DNA of 64,000 nucleotides from Prinia subflava (taxonomy: Eukaryota > Chordata > Aves > Passeriformes > Cisticolidae). The stretch lies in NCBI RefSeq assembly GCF_021018805.1, contig NC_086251.1:43966767-44030766 (forward strand), written 5' to 3'. This document shows positions 51,009 through 61,724 of this stretch, in pieces (within the stretch, counting starts at the first letter, position 1; each line of letters opens with the position of its first letter). Both the position numbers and the translations under genes were made by a program. The notes below the pieces were generated by a model. That model was not told where the DNA came from. It made no database searches and saw nothing but the letters and a program-made list of their open reading frames with translations.

Positions 51009-52599
51009 CTATTCATCACCTATATTCCCAACTGCTTTCTGATAATGATTAGAAATATTCATCAAGTGGATATTTGTTCACTATTGTGTATGGAAAGTAA
51101 CAATTCCATATTCAGCAATAAACATGAATGCTTGTTATGTGCCATTTTATTACTTTAATCATCTAATAAAGAGATGGGAATAAACCCATGTGTCTTGGGT
51201 GTACAATGTACACTTTGTATAAAGTATAGGGAATGCTAAAGGTTAATTCATCATAAACATGTTGACATCAAAACATTTTTGGCAGTGATACAGTGAATTG
51301 TACCATCTGCAATTTTATTAAATATATTTACATAGATGAAATGAAAATCAAAGCTGCTGACTATATGGATCACATTGCTGAATCAGTTAGAACTCCTTCT
51401 GGATCACATTTACTGTCTGATGTGTTTCTAAACATCATAAAGTGCTGTTTAAAAAAACAAACAAAATTTCAGCGGTAGAGCTAGTACTATTTACTTTACA
51501 ATCAGAAAGAATGCCCCAGACCAGGGCATCAGGCAAGTTCCTGATCACAGCTGGCATCCAGCTGAAAAGTCTGTTCATGGTTTGGGGTCCCAGACCAGAG
51601 ACTCCATGGTGAGGAATAGGCTTGCCCGTGGTGGGAGCTGTCACTCAGGCAGGGACCAAGTTCAAGAGCTTCTGCCTGAAATGAGCTCCCATGGGTCAGC
51701 CCTTGTAGCCTTCCCCTGGAGCTGCCAGGGACCTCTCCCAGTGTCACCAGCTGCACTGTGCCAGAGGTGGCTCTGAGCTCAGGGAGACAATACCCCACCA
51801 TGGGAGAGGATTGGCTCAGGGTGCATGAAGAATCAATTGAGAAGAGTCAGCTGAGAAAAGGTAATTTGTTATGACATGATAACTTGGCTGTTTGTAATTA
51901 TTGGTAGCTTTCACAAAGATTTTTGACTTCCAGAGGGTTAACCTCTTTCTAGTGTCTCATTGTCTTCTAATGAGGAAGAATGGACAAACAGGGGAGCATT
52001 TAAATTTCCAGATATGTTGCCTAACTTTATGGGTGTTGTGTAATTCAGCTCAATTGCCCAAGACAAAAAATATCAACAGATTCCTTTTATCATTAAAATC
52101 TGCTATTGGAAATAACCTCTGCAGAAGTACATCTTTCTTGAAAAACAGTGCAAAATTAGCTGGATGTATTTTATATTTTTCCAGTTCTTCATACATTGGA
52201 TATTACAACTTCATGATAGTTACTGGATACAAATTAGTCCACTGGTCTAATGCGATGTGAAAACGTGTTTCATCTAAAACAGGGGAAAAAAGAGTGCAAG
52301 ACAAACTAAATAAATGGGTTTATTTTAAATGCCCCTAATCCTGGGGAAAAAAAACAGTGAAATTATTTCATGAAATGTTTTCTCAAAAGTGTGCCTCAAA
52401 CCAGTATTGCATGAATGGGTTTCAAAATTACACCTTGTATTTTCACTTTTATCCAAAATAAATGTTACAAAATTTCCAATTCCATTATTGCACTGAGCTC
52501 TCAGTAATAATGGTATGGTTTAGTCTATGATACCTTTGACCTTTTTAAGTTGTTTACTGCTTTGGTTTTTTCCTTTTGATTAATTTTAGTAACTATTTT
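51009..52599. other. Gene-free sequence with a GC-richer unassigned patch
   Basis: About 51480-51830 is distinctly richer in G+C than its surroundings and lacks simple repeats. No family signature was found. It could be an unfamiliar LTR or old repeat. A 119-codon plus frame (51901-52260) in the AT-rich part has no recognisable motif. Confidence 0.45.
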
Positions 52600-52835
52600 G
52601 ATAGGGGCTGTGTATTAGTAGGTGCCATGATCCCAGGAGTCAGAGATCTCTGACTTTTGCCATTTCTGTCACTATTTGTTTTGAGATTGAAGGCCTCAGT
52701 GTTTCAATGCCTTCCATTTGGCTCTTCTAAAATAGGACTGAATTATTTTAAATCTATAGTGATGAAATAATGAATGCTTGCACAGAGATCTGAGAATATA
52801 AAGTGCTCTATAAATACCAAGCATTATTGTTACCA
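52600..52835 (+). mobile_element. Ancient MIR-type SINE relic (amniote MIR)
   Basis: Although strongly decayed, the order of motifs follows the 3' two-thirds of an amniote MIR: GCCTCAGTGTTTC (family CCTCAGTTTCC), TCTAAAATAGGACTGA (family CTGTAAAATGGGGATAA), AATGCTTGCACAGAGATCTGAG, AAAGTGCTCTATAAATACCA (family AAGGCGCTATATAAATGCAA) and a tail of ATTATTGTTA. The tRNA-like 5' part is weaker. Assignment is from remembered family structure; a RepeatMasker profile would settle it. Such relics predate birds and are not informative about species. Confidence 0.5.
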
Positions 52836-55800
52836 GTCTATGATGGAAGAATGCAATCCTGGAAGGAAACCAACAGTGAATTCAAAGCTGAGGGATTAAA
52901 ACTAATGATTTCAGAGGAAAGAACAAATTTAGCCTGAAACGTGTGCATTGTACCAATATATTTTTAGAGACCTCATACTACCTTCAAATGTTGCCCTGTC
53001 ACACAAATCCCAACAAAAGTACAACAATTTTGTACTTTAAAAATAAGCAACAAAAAGGTCTCAAAGCATTTGCAGGTCACAAATACACTATAACCTTATT
53101 CTGGTCACTGGGAAATGATATGGAGTTCTAAACAAAGCTGTATTGCATTTTATTGTGTGGAAAACCCATAAACCTCTATCTCTAAGGGAGGGAAGGAAAT
53201 GATGCTTGTACCTGGATGTCTAGTTAGAGTTTGGCCCAGGATGTCTTGGGTATTTACCACAACAGGGCTCGCTGCACTAACCTCTCAGTTAACACTGCCT
53301 AATACAGAACATAATTCCAGGTGCATGGACAGTGGAATAACAGCTCCCTCCCCAGTATCTTCTGTGTCACACGGTGTGTGTCCCCTGGTACAGTATGTTA
53401 GTCCATACCTGACCTGTGGTGCCTGTGATGCTTAACAACATTATGATCATGGCCAAGCACTCAGAAGATTAGAGTCTGTTTTGCTGTATGGCTTTATGCA
53501 TATCTACCTCTTTCTCTGTGTCACTTTTTTCCCAATGGATCCATTTTTATTTTTTCTTCAGAAGAGTACTACAATGGAGCAGGTAATGCGATTATTTTCT
53601 GTATTTTTCTTTTGCTTTGCCATATAGAAGGTGCTCAATTTCAGGCTACTGTGACCTCCACAATAGTTGAACACCAGAACAATATTATCTTCCAATTATA
53701 TTTTATATTTATATCTATATTTTTATTGAGGCTAGCCTGAGACAGAGTTTGAGAACAGTACAGTTGCTGATAGTTAAGCAATAATATCTAGAGTTGTGAT
53801 CCAACTTCTCTACTTATTTGCCATCAAAGTCAGGAACTATAAACTTATGAAGCACTATCTAAAGTGTTATAAACTTGGAATTCTGTTACTGTAGAAGTCC
53901 AAAACTGATCTAGCTTAAGCAGCTCTGAATAGAGTAGGTCTGTACTTATTATTTCCAGGACGTAGTGTTGGGGGAAGAATCTCCCCCATAATTATCAGGC
54001 TCCTGTGCAAATTAAATTTTTGTAATAATTTCTACAATTTTGAACTACCTGCTAGAAGGCTCACTAAAAAAACAGGTGGAAGTCTTGGGCTTATAGCAGT
54101 GCACTGAGCAAGTGAAGTGTCCTTCCATACCCTCCAGCAGGGAATGTGTTGTGCATGGGGTTTCTGAGGCAGCAGGAACTGACTTTATTCATCAGCAGAG
54201 AGAGGTAAAATATGTGAGTACAGGTATACAGCCTGTTCCTCCTCCTAGTTCTTTGTCATAGTATACTATTACACTTAATTTTATTTAGCTGTGGGAAGAA
54301 AATCCAGTTCTTGGGTGCCAGAGGTTGTAACCTGGAGAATTAATCTCAGATCAGGAAGAAGTGCACAGGTCGGAGTCTAAGTCAGAAAGTCTAAGTCAGA
54401 AAGAGGGGACAGCTCAGGAGAGAGTTGTGGAGTACCTTAGCTGGAAGTCTGAAAGCAGGCAAATGACACAAACTGATGGCACCCTGTGAGTAGCAATCAT
54501 GGTATGGTAGTTTAGTGGATTAAAATACCTGAAACCTTTCTTCTCTTGCTCATCACTTGGACATCCTTTGGGGAGTGGATACATGAATGCTGATGGGGAA
54601 GACATTCCCATATGGAAGATTTATTGTGGAAACCTGATGCTATGGAGGAAGGTTGTGATTTATATCTCACAGTCCTTAAAACCTTCTAGAGAAGTGGGAT
54701 TTGACACACGTTTGAGTATTTTCTTCTGACTAATCTGGAATTGATTCCATGAGGCCCTCATTTGACTGGATTTTATCATGATGCATCTGTACACAGCCTA
54801 AGTGAGCATAGAGACTTTTGCAGTATATACAATAATAACATGAGAGAAAAAGATTTTTAGCAACTTGTGAAGTCCATATTATAAGCAATGTAGATAAAGG
54901 TTTTATTTTAAAAAACAATGTGTGCTTTTTAATCTTATTGCATACTGTTATAATATAGAGAGCAGAAACACTAAACTAAGTGAGAACTCGTTGGAAATTT
55001 CCAGAGAGTACTGAAAAGTTTTTACTTCACGTGGAATAACTAAGTTTCCTCTGAAACAAAGTCTTGAACCATAATTCCTGGTATTATAATCACTACGATA
55101 TATAGGCAATTTTGCACCCTTCTTTTCTTACTCTCTTGGGCTCAGTCAATTAATATTCATGTAAAACATAGCTACTCTAGCAGAAAGAATTGAAAAACAA
55201 TCTATTGCATAATAACAAATGTGTTTGAAGGTAATTTATTCAGCTTCTTTGTGTGGAAATGAGGATCAAATCCTGTTCAACACGTGGCAAAAGTGAATTA
55301 GAATTTGCTAACTAAGTTGTACAATCACTGAAAGCAATTCTGCTGCATGACTTTCTCAGAATAGACTTTTTTCTTAGGAAGCCTAGGCTGTAACAAGTGG
55401 TATAGTAAATCCATTTTTTAACCTTCCTAGTGCCAGGGTAAAGTGAATCTGACTCATGTGTCATCTGGCCTCCTATAGACATTGCAAAATCAGCATAAAA
55501 TCCTTTGATCCTGTCTGATTTGAGACCAATGCACTTGTGAACCTACACCTGATCCAGGCACATCATATTTTCCCAGGTGAATGGTGCAGCAAAACACAGG
55601 GTGAATATTTAGTTATCACAGATATACAAGATATCTTGAAATTTTGAGATCCCAGAAATGCTCATGGGATGGTAAAAGGACTAGCCATCCATCCTCAGAA
55701 TGTGCTGAAGTGTTCAGACCCCCAAGAAAACTGAAGATTGTCCTTAAATTGCCAGTCATCCTTAGGGTATCAACAGGATAAATGGCATTTCACACTCTTT

Positions 55801-57063
55801 TTCAACAATATAGTCCTTTCTATTCCCCATGATAGAGTATAATGATATAAGATTCTTTTTACAAGAGATGGGTTTAAAATTGGTTTGTTACTTACACTGT
55901 GCCAACAGTGTTGGTGAGCATGCTACCATCAATAATGTCTTTTTTTAAGGTTGTCTCAAGGTTTAACATACATCTTATTGTAACCAGCTTTATCTGTCAA
56001 TGAGCACTGGACAGAAAATGAAATATCTATGTTCCTGAAAATATTGTCTCAGTAATGGGTAACGCTTGCCAAAGACAACTTGGGCATCATAAATGGACTT
56101 TTATTATATATATAATGGACATCAGAGCTGCATCTACATTATGGTATGTGCTTTTGAATACATAATATAAAAAAGAGTAAAGCTAAGGAGGCTTGTAATG
56201 CCCAGAAGTAATTTGGTTCACCTCTCAGCTGTCTTCCTAAAATATGTCTTAAATATTTTGAAATGCATTTTAAAATTCAAAAGATGCAGAAATTTTTGCT
56301 GCAGCAAACAGATAAAAATGCAGTACACCAATTTATCCATGTAAAATAAAATTAAGTTTTTATTTACTAAGTGGGGATTGTCAAGCCTCATCCTAAATTG
56401 TCACCTTTTTCAGATTTGTAGACACCATAAGAAAAACCTGCAAACTAAACTGAAGGAAGACTTTTGCACAGTCACACTGTATTTGTTCCAGGAAGTGAGA
56501 AGCCTTAAAAGAACTGTTGATTGCACTTTTTGTGCAGCTAAATAATTTCAAAGAAAGAAAATTAGTTCCTCCATTAATCTTCTACCCCAGAAACACTTCT
56601 GAAATGTTGTATATGATGTCAGTAATCTCCTAAACCAGCAGGAATTCAATGGCTGAATATCCGTAACCTTTAGCTTTGAATCTTCTAATTATGTTTTTAC
56701 CTCCAGGTATTTATCAGATTTACAAATTCCCCAACATAGATTAAGACTTCTGGAGGTTTGCTGGGCCACTTAGAGTGAAATACATTTTGTTACTGAGGTC
56801 TGTCTGTCTTGATTTATTTCACAGGCCTATCCCACAGTAAGTCCTCTTGCTGGCTTAGCAATTCTAGCAATAAGCGAAGAGGAACCTCCAAGCTTTAGAC
56901 AGGATGAATCATATTGTGCCTTCTCTATAAAAAACCCAAAACTTTGCAACACTAAAGGAACATTGGGGCCAGAAAGTTGGTGACATTTCTCTCAAGTATG
57001 TTGAATGTCGAGCCTTGCATTAGACCAAGGACAGTTTTCTGACTTTTCTCCTGATGGAATAGT
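52836..57063. other. Gene-free AT-rich sequence
   Basis: No gene or transposon is recognised. A 21-nt segment at 53562-53582 is flanked by microexon-like splice signals and is treated as a finding. A 14-bp tandem duplication (GTCTAAGTCAGAAA twice) is at 54375-54402. AT-rich runs occur near 53700-53720 and 56105-56120. Confidence 0.55.
54375..54402. repeat. Perfect 14-bp tandem duplication
   Basis: GTCTAAGTCAGAAA occurs twice head to tail with no mismatch. It looks like a recent slippage event and has no evident function. Confidence 0.9.
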
Positions 57064-57087
57064 GGGGGGGGGGGGGGGGGGGGGGGG
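57064..57087. repeat. Poly(G), 24 nt
   Basis: Twenty-four consecutive G on the plus strand. It can fold into a G-quadruplex, and it is a known difficulty for sequencing, so the length is uncertain. Confidence 0.95.
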
Positions 57088-57218
57088 AAAACTAGATGTG
57101 TTTTTTCTTAGCTCAGAATGTGTAATTTTCTTTGTGCAATGATGTCTTGACATAGACTAAACATGCAGATGATTACTGGCATATATTTTAGTGTGTGTAA
57201 CTGTCCAATGCTAATCCT

Positions 57219-57990
57219 TCACTTCACATCATGGGTCACAGGAGCAGCCCTTCTTTTGTTCTTAACACCCTCTGGTAGCTCTCCACAGCTGTGTGTGTGA
57301 AGGAAAAAGCAGTTCTTTTCTGCTTTTCTGCTATTCTCTCTCCCTGCTCTTGGTCCAGAACCAGAGTGGTACTCCTGTTGCATCTTCACTCTGCCAGATG
57401 CTGCCCCATCAATGGCAATGTTCATCTGTGTCTTTGCTCCACTCATCTTTCTATTCCTGCTATGTATTTCTTCCATCTGTGAATACATGAAGGTGGGAAG
57501 GTGTTTTCTTGCTTCATCCATCCCTGCTGTCCTATACCTAGGAGCTTGCAGTTCCTCCTCTATGTAATGATAGGAGACATGAAAATTTAGGAGCCACTGC
57601 TTTCCCCTCCATGTCAAGGACAGAGGTGTTCACATTAACTCTGCTGATTAATTTTGTTCCAAATTTCTGGTCTTCAATTTTTCCATATTCCAATGGTGGC
57701 AAATGGATTATCACCAAGATCAAGATTTGTGCAGTTCTCTTGCCCTCTTGCATCCAAATGCATGGTGTAGTTTGGATGACCCTTGCCTTATTTTTATTTT
57801 CACTATTGATTTCTACTGTTTGGAAGCTCACTTCAGCTACCTGGAAAATGGCACGATTGAGCTGGATAAGAAAGAGGAATGGATGTGAGTTTGATGTGAT
57901 AAAGATCATGAGTGCACTCATACTGTTCTTTGCTACCCACCCCCTCTGCCAATGGTTTATGTGCTCCTGACTTACTTGACCTGGTACAAA
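57219..57990. other. Unidentified segment abutting CR1, open in several frames
   Basis: About 770 bp of moderate base composition lie between the poly(G) region and the break point of a CR1 fragment at 57991. On the minus strand a 229-codon frame (58227-57538) begins in CR1 reverse transcriptase and continues through this segment. A second minus frame of 132 codons (57617-57219) overlaps it by 80 bp and continues to the end. Plus-strand frames of up to 119 codons are also open. The peptides contain no motif I recognise. Options are an unfamiliar repeat, a retrocopy fragment, or chance. Confidence 0.35.
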
Positions 57991-58496
57991 AAACAAGACT
58001 GGCCCCAACACTGAGCCCTGGGTACCCCTCCTGAGACACCACCAGCTGGATGTGACTCCGTTCACCACTACTCTGGACCTGACTATCCAGACAATTTTTA
58101 ACCCACTGAAGAGTGCACCTGTCCAATCCACGGGCTGCAAACTTCTCCAGGAGAATGCTGTGGGAGACAATGTCAAAGGCTTTGCTGAAGTCCGGGTGGA
58201 AATATCCACAGCCTTTCCTTCATTCACTAGTCAGGTTACCTGGTCATAAAAGGAAATCAGTTTGGTCAAGCACCGCCTTTCAAACGCCCATGCAGGCTGG
58301 GCCTGATCCCCTGGTTGTCCTGTACATCCATGCAATCACACTCAAGATAATCTCTTCCATAACTTTCTCTGACACCAAAGGCGTGCTGTCAGGCCTGTAA
58401 CTTTCCACATCTTCCTCCCAACTCTTCTTGTTGCATGATGTGCATCACGTTGGCTAACCTCCAGATATCTGGGATCTCTCTGGTTAACCAGGACTG
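57991..58496 (-). mobile_element. CR1 LINE fragment (central reverse transcriptase)
   Basis: In minus orientation this follows the avian CR1 ORF2 from TCAGTCCTGGTTAACCAG through TGGAGGTTAGCCAACGTGAT, CAACCAGGGGATCAGGCCC and the SRVVVNGVTSSWW..GSVLGPVLF region (family form RVVVNGV..GVPQGSVLGPVLFNIF). It stops abruptly at 57991, just before the part that would encode FADDTK. Several indels shift the frame, so the segment is inactive. It lacks both CR1 ends: the 3' side meets unidentified sequence and the 5' side meets the 3' terminus of another CR1. Confidence 0.92.
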
Positions 58497-58505
58497 ATGA
58501 GAAAT

Positions 58506-58915
58506 AATAGAATTATAGAATATACTGAGTTAGAAGGGACCTTTAAGGATCATTGAGTCCAACTCCTGGCCCTGCACAGGATACCCCAAGACTCACACTT
58601 TGTGCCCAAGAGCATTGTCCAAACACTTCTTGAACTCTCTCAGGCTTGGTGCTGTGACCACTTCACTAGGCAGCCTGTTTCTGTGCTCAACCATCTTCTG
58701 AATGAAAAACCTTTTCTTCATATCCAACCAAAACCTCCTCCAGCTCAGCTCCATGCTGTTTGCTCAAGTCCTGTCACTGGCCACGAGAATGACGAGATCA
58801 GTACCTGCCCCTGCCCTTCCCTCGTGAGGGTGGAGAGTGGCTTGGTGAACTCTTCCACCAGCATCTTCAGCACCACTTGGGCGAATCCTGTCTGGCCTCA
58901 CAGACTTACAAGTGT
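58506..58915 (-). mobile_element. CR1 LINE 3' end, internally deleted
   Basis: At its left end is a clear CR1 3' terminus on the minus strand: TAGAATTATAGAATA repeats, then GTTAGAAGGGACCTTTAAGG and AGTCCAACTCCTGGCCCTGC in plus orientation. The 3' untranslated region and the end of ORF2 follow up to about 58822. To the right of that point the minus-strand translation jumps to VLKMLVEEFTKPLSTL, which matches VLKELADVVAKPLSII near the start of the reverse transcriptase. Most of the reverse transcriptase, including FADD, is therefore missing between these two parts. Either the copy suffered an internal deletion or two CR1 pieces were joined at insertion. Confidence 0.88.
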
Positions 58916-58969
58916 CTAAGGAGCAGGGTAGCTGCTGTGGCAAGGAAAGCTAGATGACTGAGGAATTTT

Positions 58970-59132
58970 TTCCCAGAAATGTTGTATAATCTCTTGGAGA
59001 TGAAACATCTTGGAGATGTTTAAGATTTGATTGGACAGGGCTTTGATTTTCTAGATCTGTTGTGGGTAGGAACTTGGACTAGGTGACCTCCAGGGGCCCC
59101 TTACAAGCTAAATTATTCTGTTTTTCTGTGCA
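58970..59132 (+). mobile_element. CR1 LINE 3' end fragment
   Basis: A short plus-strand CR1 tail. It contains AATCTCTTGGAGAT-like sequence (with a small local duplication of CTTGGAGATG), GATTTGATTGGACAGGGC, GGACTAGGTGACCTCCAG and CCCCTTACAAGCTAAATTATTCTG followed by a decayed octamer repeat. It points the opposite way from the CR1 copy just to its left, so the two lie with 5' ends facing. Confidence 0.88.
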
Positions 59133-60829
59133 GAAAATTTCATTTTCTATATCATTCCAGACTGGTAATGAAAGATATCTTGGAAACTTTCTATATGAAA
59201 GAGGCAAGAGAAACTTAATTAATTATTATGGTCGTTATTATTTTCGCTGGTATTAATTTTGTATAAGAGGAAACTCCTGGTAAATATAGAAGATCAGGGA
59301 ATACATTTGCAATGCAGCAACCTCATGCAAATGCAAACCTGTGTGCAGAAGCATAACAAAAAATATTATTGCAAAAATAACAATCTGACAATAATATACT
59401 GCTGCCAAACAGCCATTTCTCTCTATGAATTAATCTTTTATTTCCTCTCTGGATTTGCCATAGGTGTTATATTGGGAATACCCTTATGATTGAATTGAGA
59501 TCCTTTTAATCTCATTCCTCATAGTACAACATAATAAACCATTTTATTGCCCAAATTTCCTTAGTGTGTATATTATTAGGAATCATAGAATTTGTTTTAT
59601 GCCTGACTGTAAGCAATCAGTAAGAAGAAATGCCTTTTAAAAGTAAAGGGTCTGGGAAGATTTTCACACAACCAACCAATGAATATATTAAGTGCTGTCA
59701 TAGTAAATAAATACATAAGTAAATAAAATAATGAATATTTGCCAGTCTCTTTTGTCTTAAAAATAAAAATAACTGCATTTTCATTTTTATTTTCTCTCCA
59801 AATATTGTCCTGGAATGACTCTTACTGCATTAGAAAAGCACTGATTAGCTTTGATTCTGACTGATAGGAAGAACTACTTGAATCAAACAGAAATGGGAGT
59901 TTGGAAATACTCTGGAAAACAGCATGGATTTTATATCAAGAAAAGGACCACTCTGTATTTTGAAAGAATACAAAGCATTTTCCTAGTATTTTACCTATTA
60001 AATATGGGGTATTTTGTAAAGCAGAGTCAGGTCTGTGTACTCTTCAAGTTTCTCTAGAAGGTGTTAAAATTTTTACTTTGTGAGTGGGAGACTGTAGTAC
60101 CTGGACTTCTCAGTTTTCTTCAATATTAAGTTATCAGTATCTTAATCTTTCATGGTATTATATTAGACTGCCAAAATATTAGAGTATCTTTCCTTCTCCT
60201 ACTTGCCATGCTTGTTCAATTTATATCAGCCCTTTCCATTTACTAATCAAAATGAACATTCCTTTCCTTTGTTCTCCTACCCTCTACTCCACAGAATTCT
60301 TCTCAGCATGTTTGAACAGTTTAGAAAAGAAATTCTGACTTTCATATTTAGTAATCTTACCGAAATTATAATTTTAAAGAATCATAAAAATTAAAGGCTT
60401 TCTTTAGTAAATATCTCTAGTATTGCCAGGAATTCAGGTACTTAAAAATTATGAGAAAGTACTTTTACATCTCCAAAAAGAAGTCTGTGTCTTTGAAAGG
60501 AAGTAAGAGAGAGGTGAGAGATCTTTTTTCCTTGGTTTTGTCCCTGTGGCTAGTAAATTTTATCTGACTGGCTGAGATTTCCAGTAAAATTTAATAATGG
60601 AAGATACTGTGTTATAGCTTCAGTAGGTGAAATTACATCTAGGATGACATTAAGCCTAAGACTGGCCTTATTCTTTGTAAAAGAATAACACCAGAAGCTG
60701 TAAAAAGTTGCTGTCCCTAGACTTTTGTAATGTCCTAGCATTGCTTTCTTGATGCAGGTCTGCCCCTGCAGAAAGGTGGTGTTGTATTGTAAGAGACAAT
60801 CTTGTGATGGACCTTAAGCAGCTGCAGTG
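59133..60829. other. Gene-free AT-rich sequence
   Basis: Nothing recognisable as a gene or transposon. Frames of 60-76 codons are within chance expectation for AT-rich DNA, and no splice-bounded segment stands out. Confidence 0.6.
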
Positions 60830-61679
60830 GTGTTTACCTTGAGTGATAACAGGCCTGTGCCAAGCCAACACATCAGCACTGGGGCAAGAGTAAGGAGTGC
60901 TTCCACCTTCCAGTGCTGCTCATCTGAAATACCTTGAGAGACAAGGCTGATGAAGGAGGAAGGGGAGGAGATACTTCAGTTGCCAGAGCAGGGATCTCTC
61001 TTCAGCCTGTGGTGGAGACCATGGTGACGCAGCTGTGCCCCTGCAGCCCATGGAGCTCCATAGTGGAGCTGGCAGGTTGTCCAAAGGAAGCTGTGGCTCT
61101 GTGGGAAGCCCACAGTGGAGCAGATTTTCTAGCAGGACATGCGACCCCTTGGGGAACCCACACCGGGGAAGTATGTTCCTGAGGAACCACATGCTACAGA
61201 AAGGGCCCATAGAGTAGCAGCTCATGAAGAACTACAGCCCATAGGAAGAATTAACATTGAAGTTAACAGAGACCTGTTTTCCATGGGAGGGACCCCATGT
61301 AGGAGTTGAGGAAGCCATGGCAGAAACAATGTGTGATGAACTGACCATAAACCCCATTCTCTGTACCCCTAACACTGCTGATGGGGAGAAGGTAGACAAA
61401 CAGGACTGAAGTTGAGTCTGAGAAGCAGAGGAGTGGAGGTAAAGTATTTTTAAGATTTGGGTTTATTTCTCATTATTATACTCTGATTTGGTTGGTAATA
61501 AATATAATTTATTTCAAGAAGTCAAATTTGTTTATCCTGTGACAGTAATTGGTGAGTGATCTTTCCCTGCCCTTATCTCAACACACAAGCCTTTCATTTT
61601 ATAGTTTCTGTACCTCATACTGCTGAGCACTAATGGCTTTAGTGGATGCGTGACATCCAGCCAAGGTCAAACCATTGCA
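60830..61679 (+). mobile_element. Large avian LTR (solo), plus strand
   Basis: This matches a common bird LTR family by its ordered landmarks: CCTTGAGAGACAAGGC and GAGGAGGAAGGGGAGGAG-like sequence near 60930, then a series of imperfect repeats built on 'cccatggag...gtggagca' and 'gggaacccacaccgggg' (about 61010-61260), then GTGTGATGAACTGACCATAA, GGTTTATTTCTCATTATTAT, GGTAATAAATATAATTTA with the AATAAA signal at 61497-61502, CAGTAATTGGTGAGTGATC, and an end at CCAGCCAAGGTCAAACCATTGCA. The right end is well placed; the left end is approximate because I could not find its TG start or a target duplication. No internal retroviral genes are adjacent. Confidence 0.75.
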
Positions 61680-61724
61680 TCAGATATCTGTTAATTTCTG
61701 GCATCAGTTATCTGTTAATTTCTG
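61677..61724. repeat. 24-bp tandem duplication across the LTR right end
   Basis: Two 24-bp copies (starting GCATCAGATATCTG and GCATCAGTTATCTG) lie head to tail with a single mismatch. The first copy contains the last three bases of the LTR plus flank, so the duplication arose after the LTR inserted. Confidence 0.9.

Noticed and set aside
57538..58227. 229-codon minus-strand open frame as a gene
   Set aside because: Its start is frame-shifted CR1 reverse transcriptase and the rest is unrecognised. There is no promoter or splice context. Kept as a finding, not a CDS.
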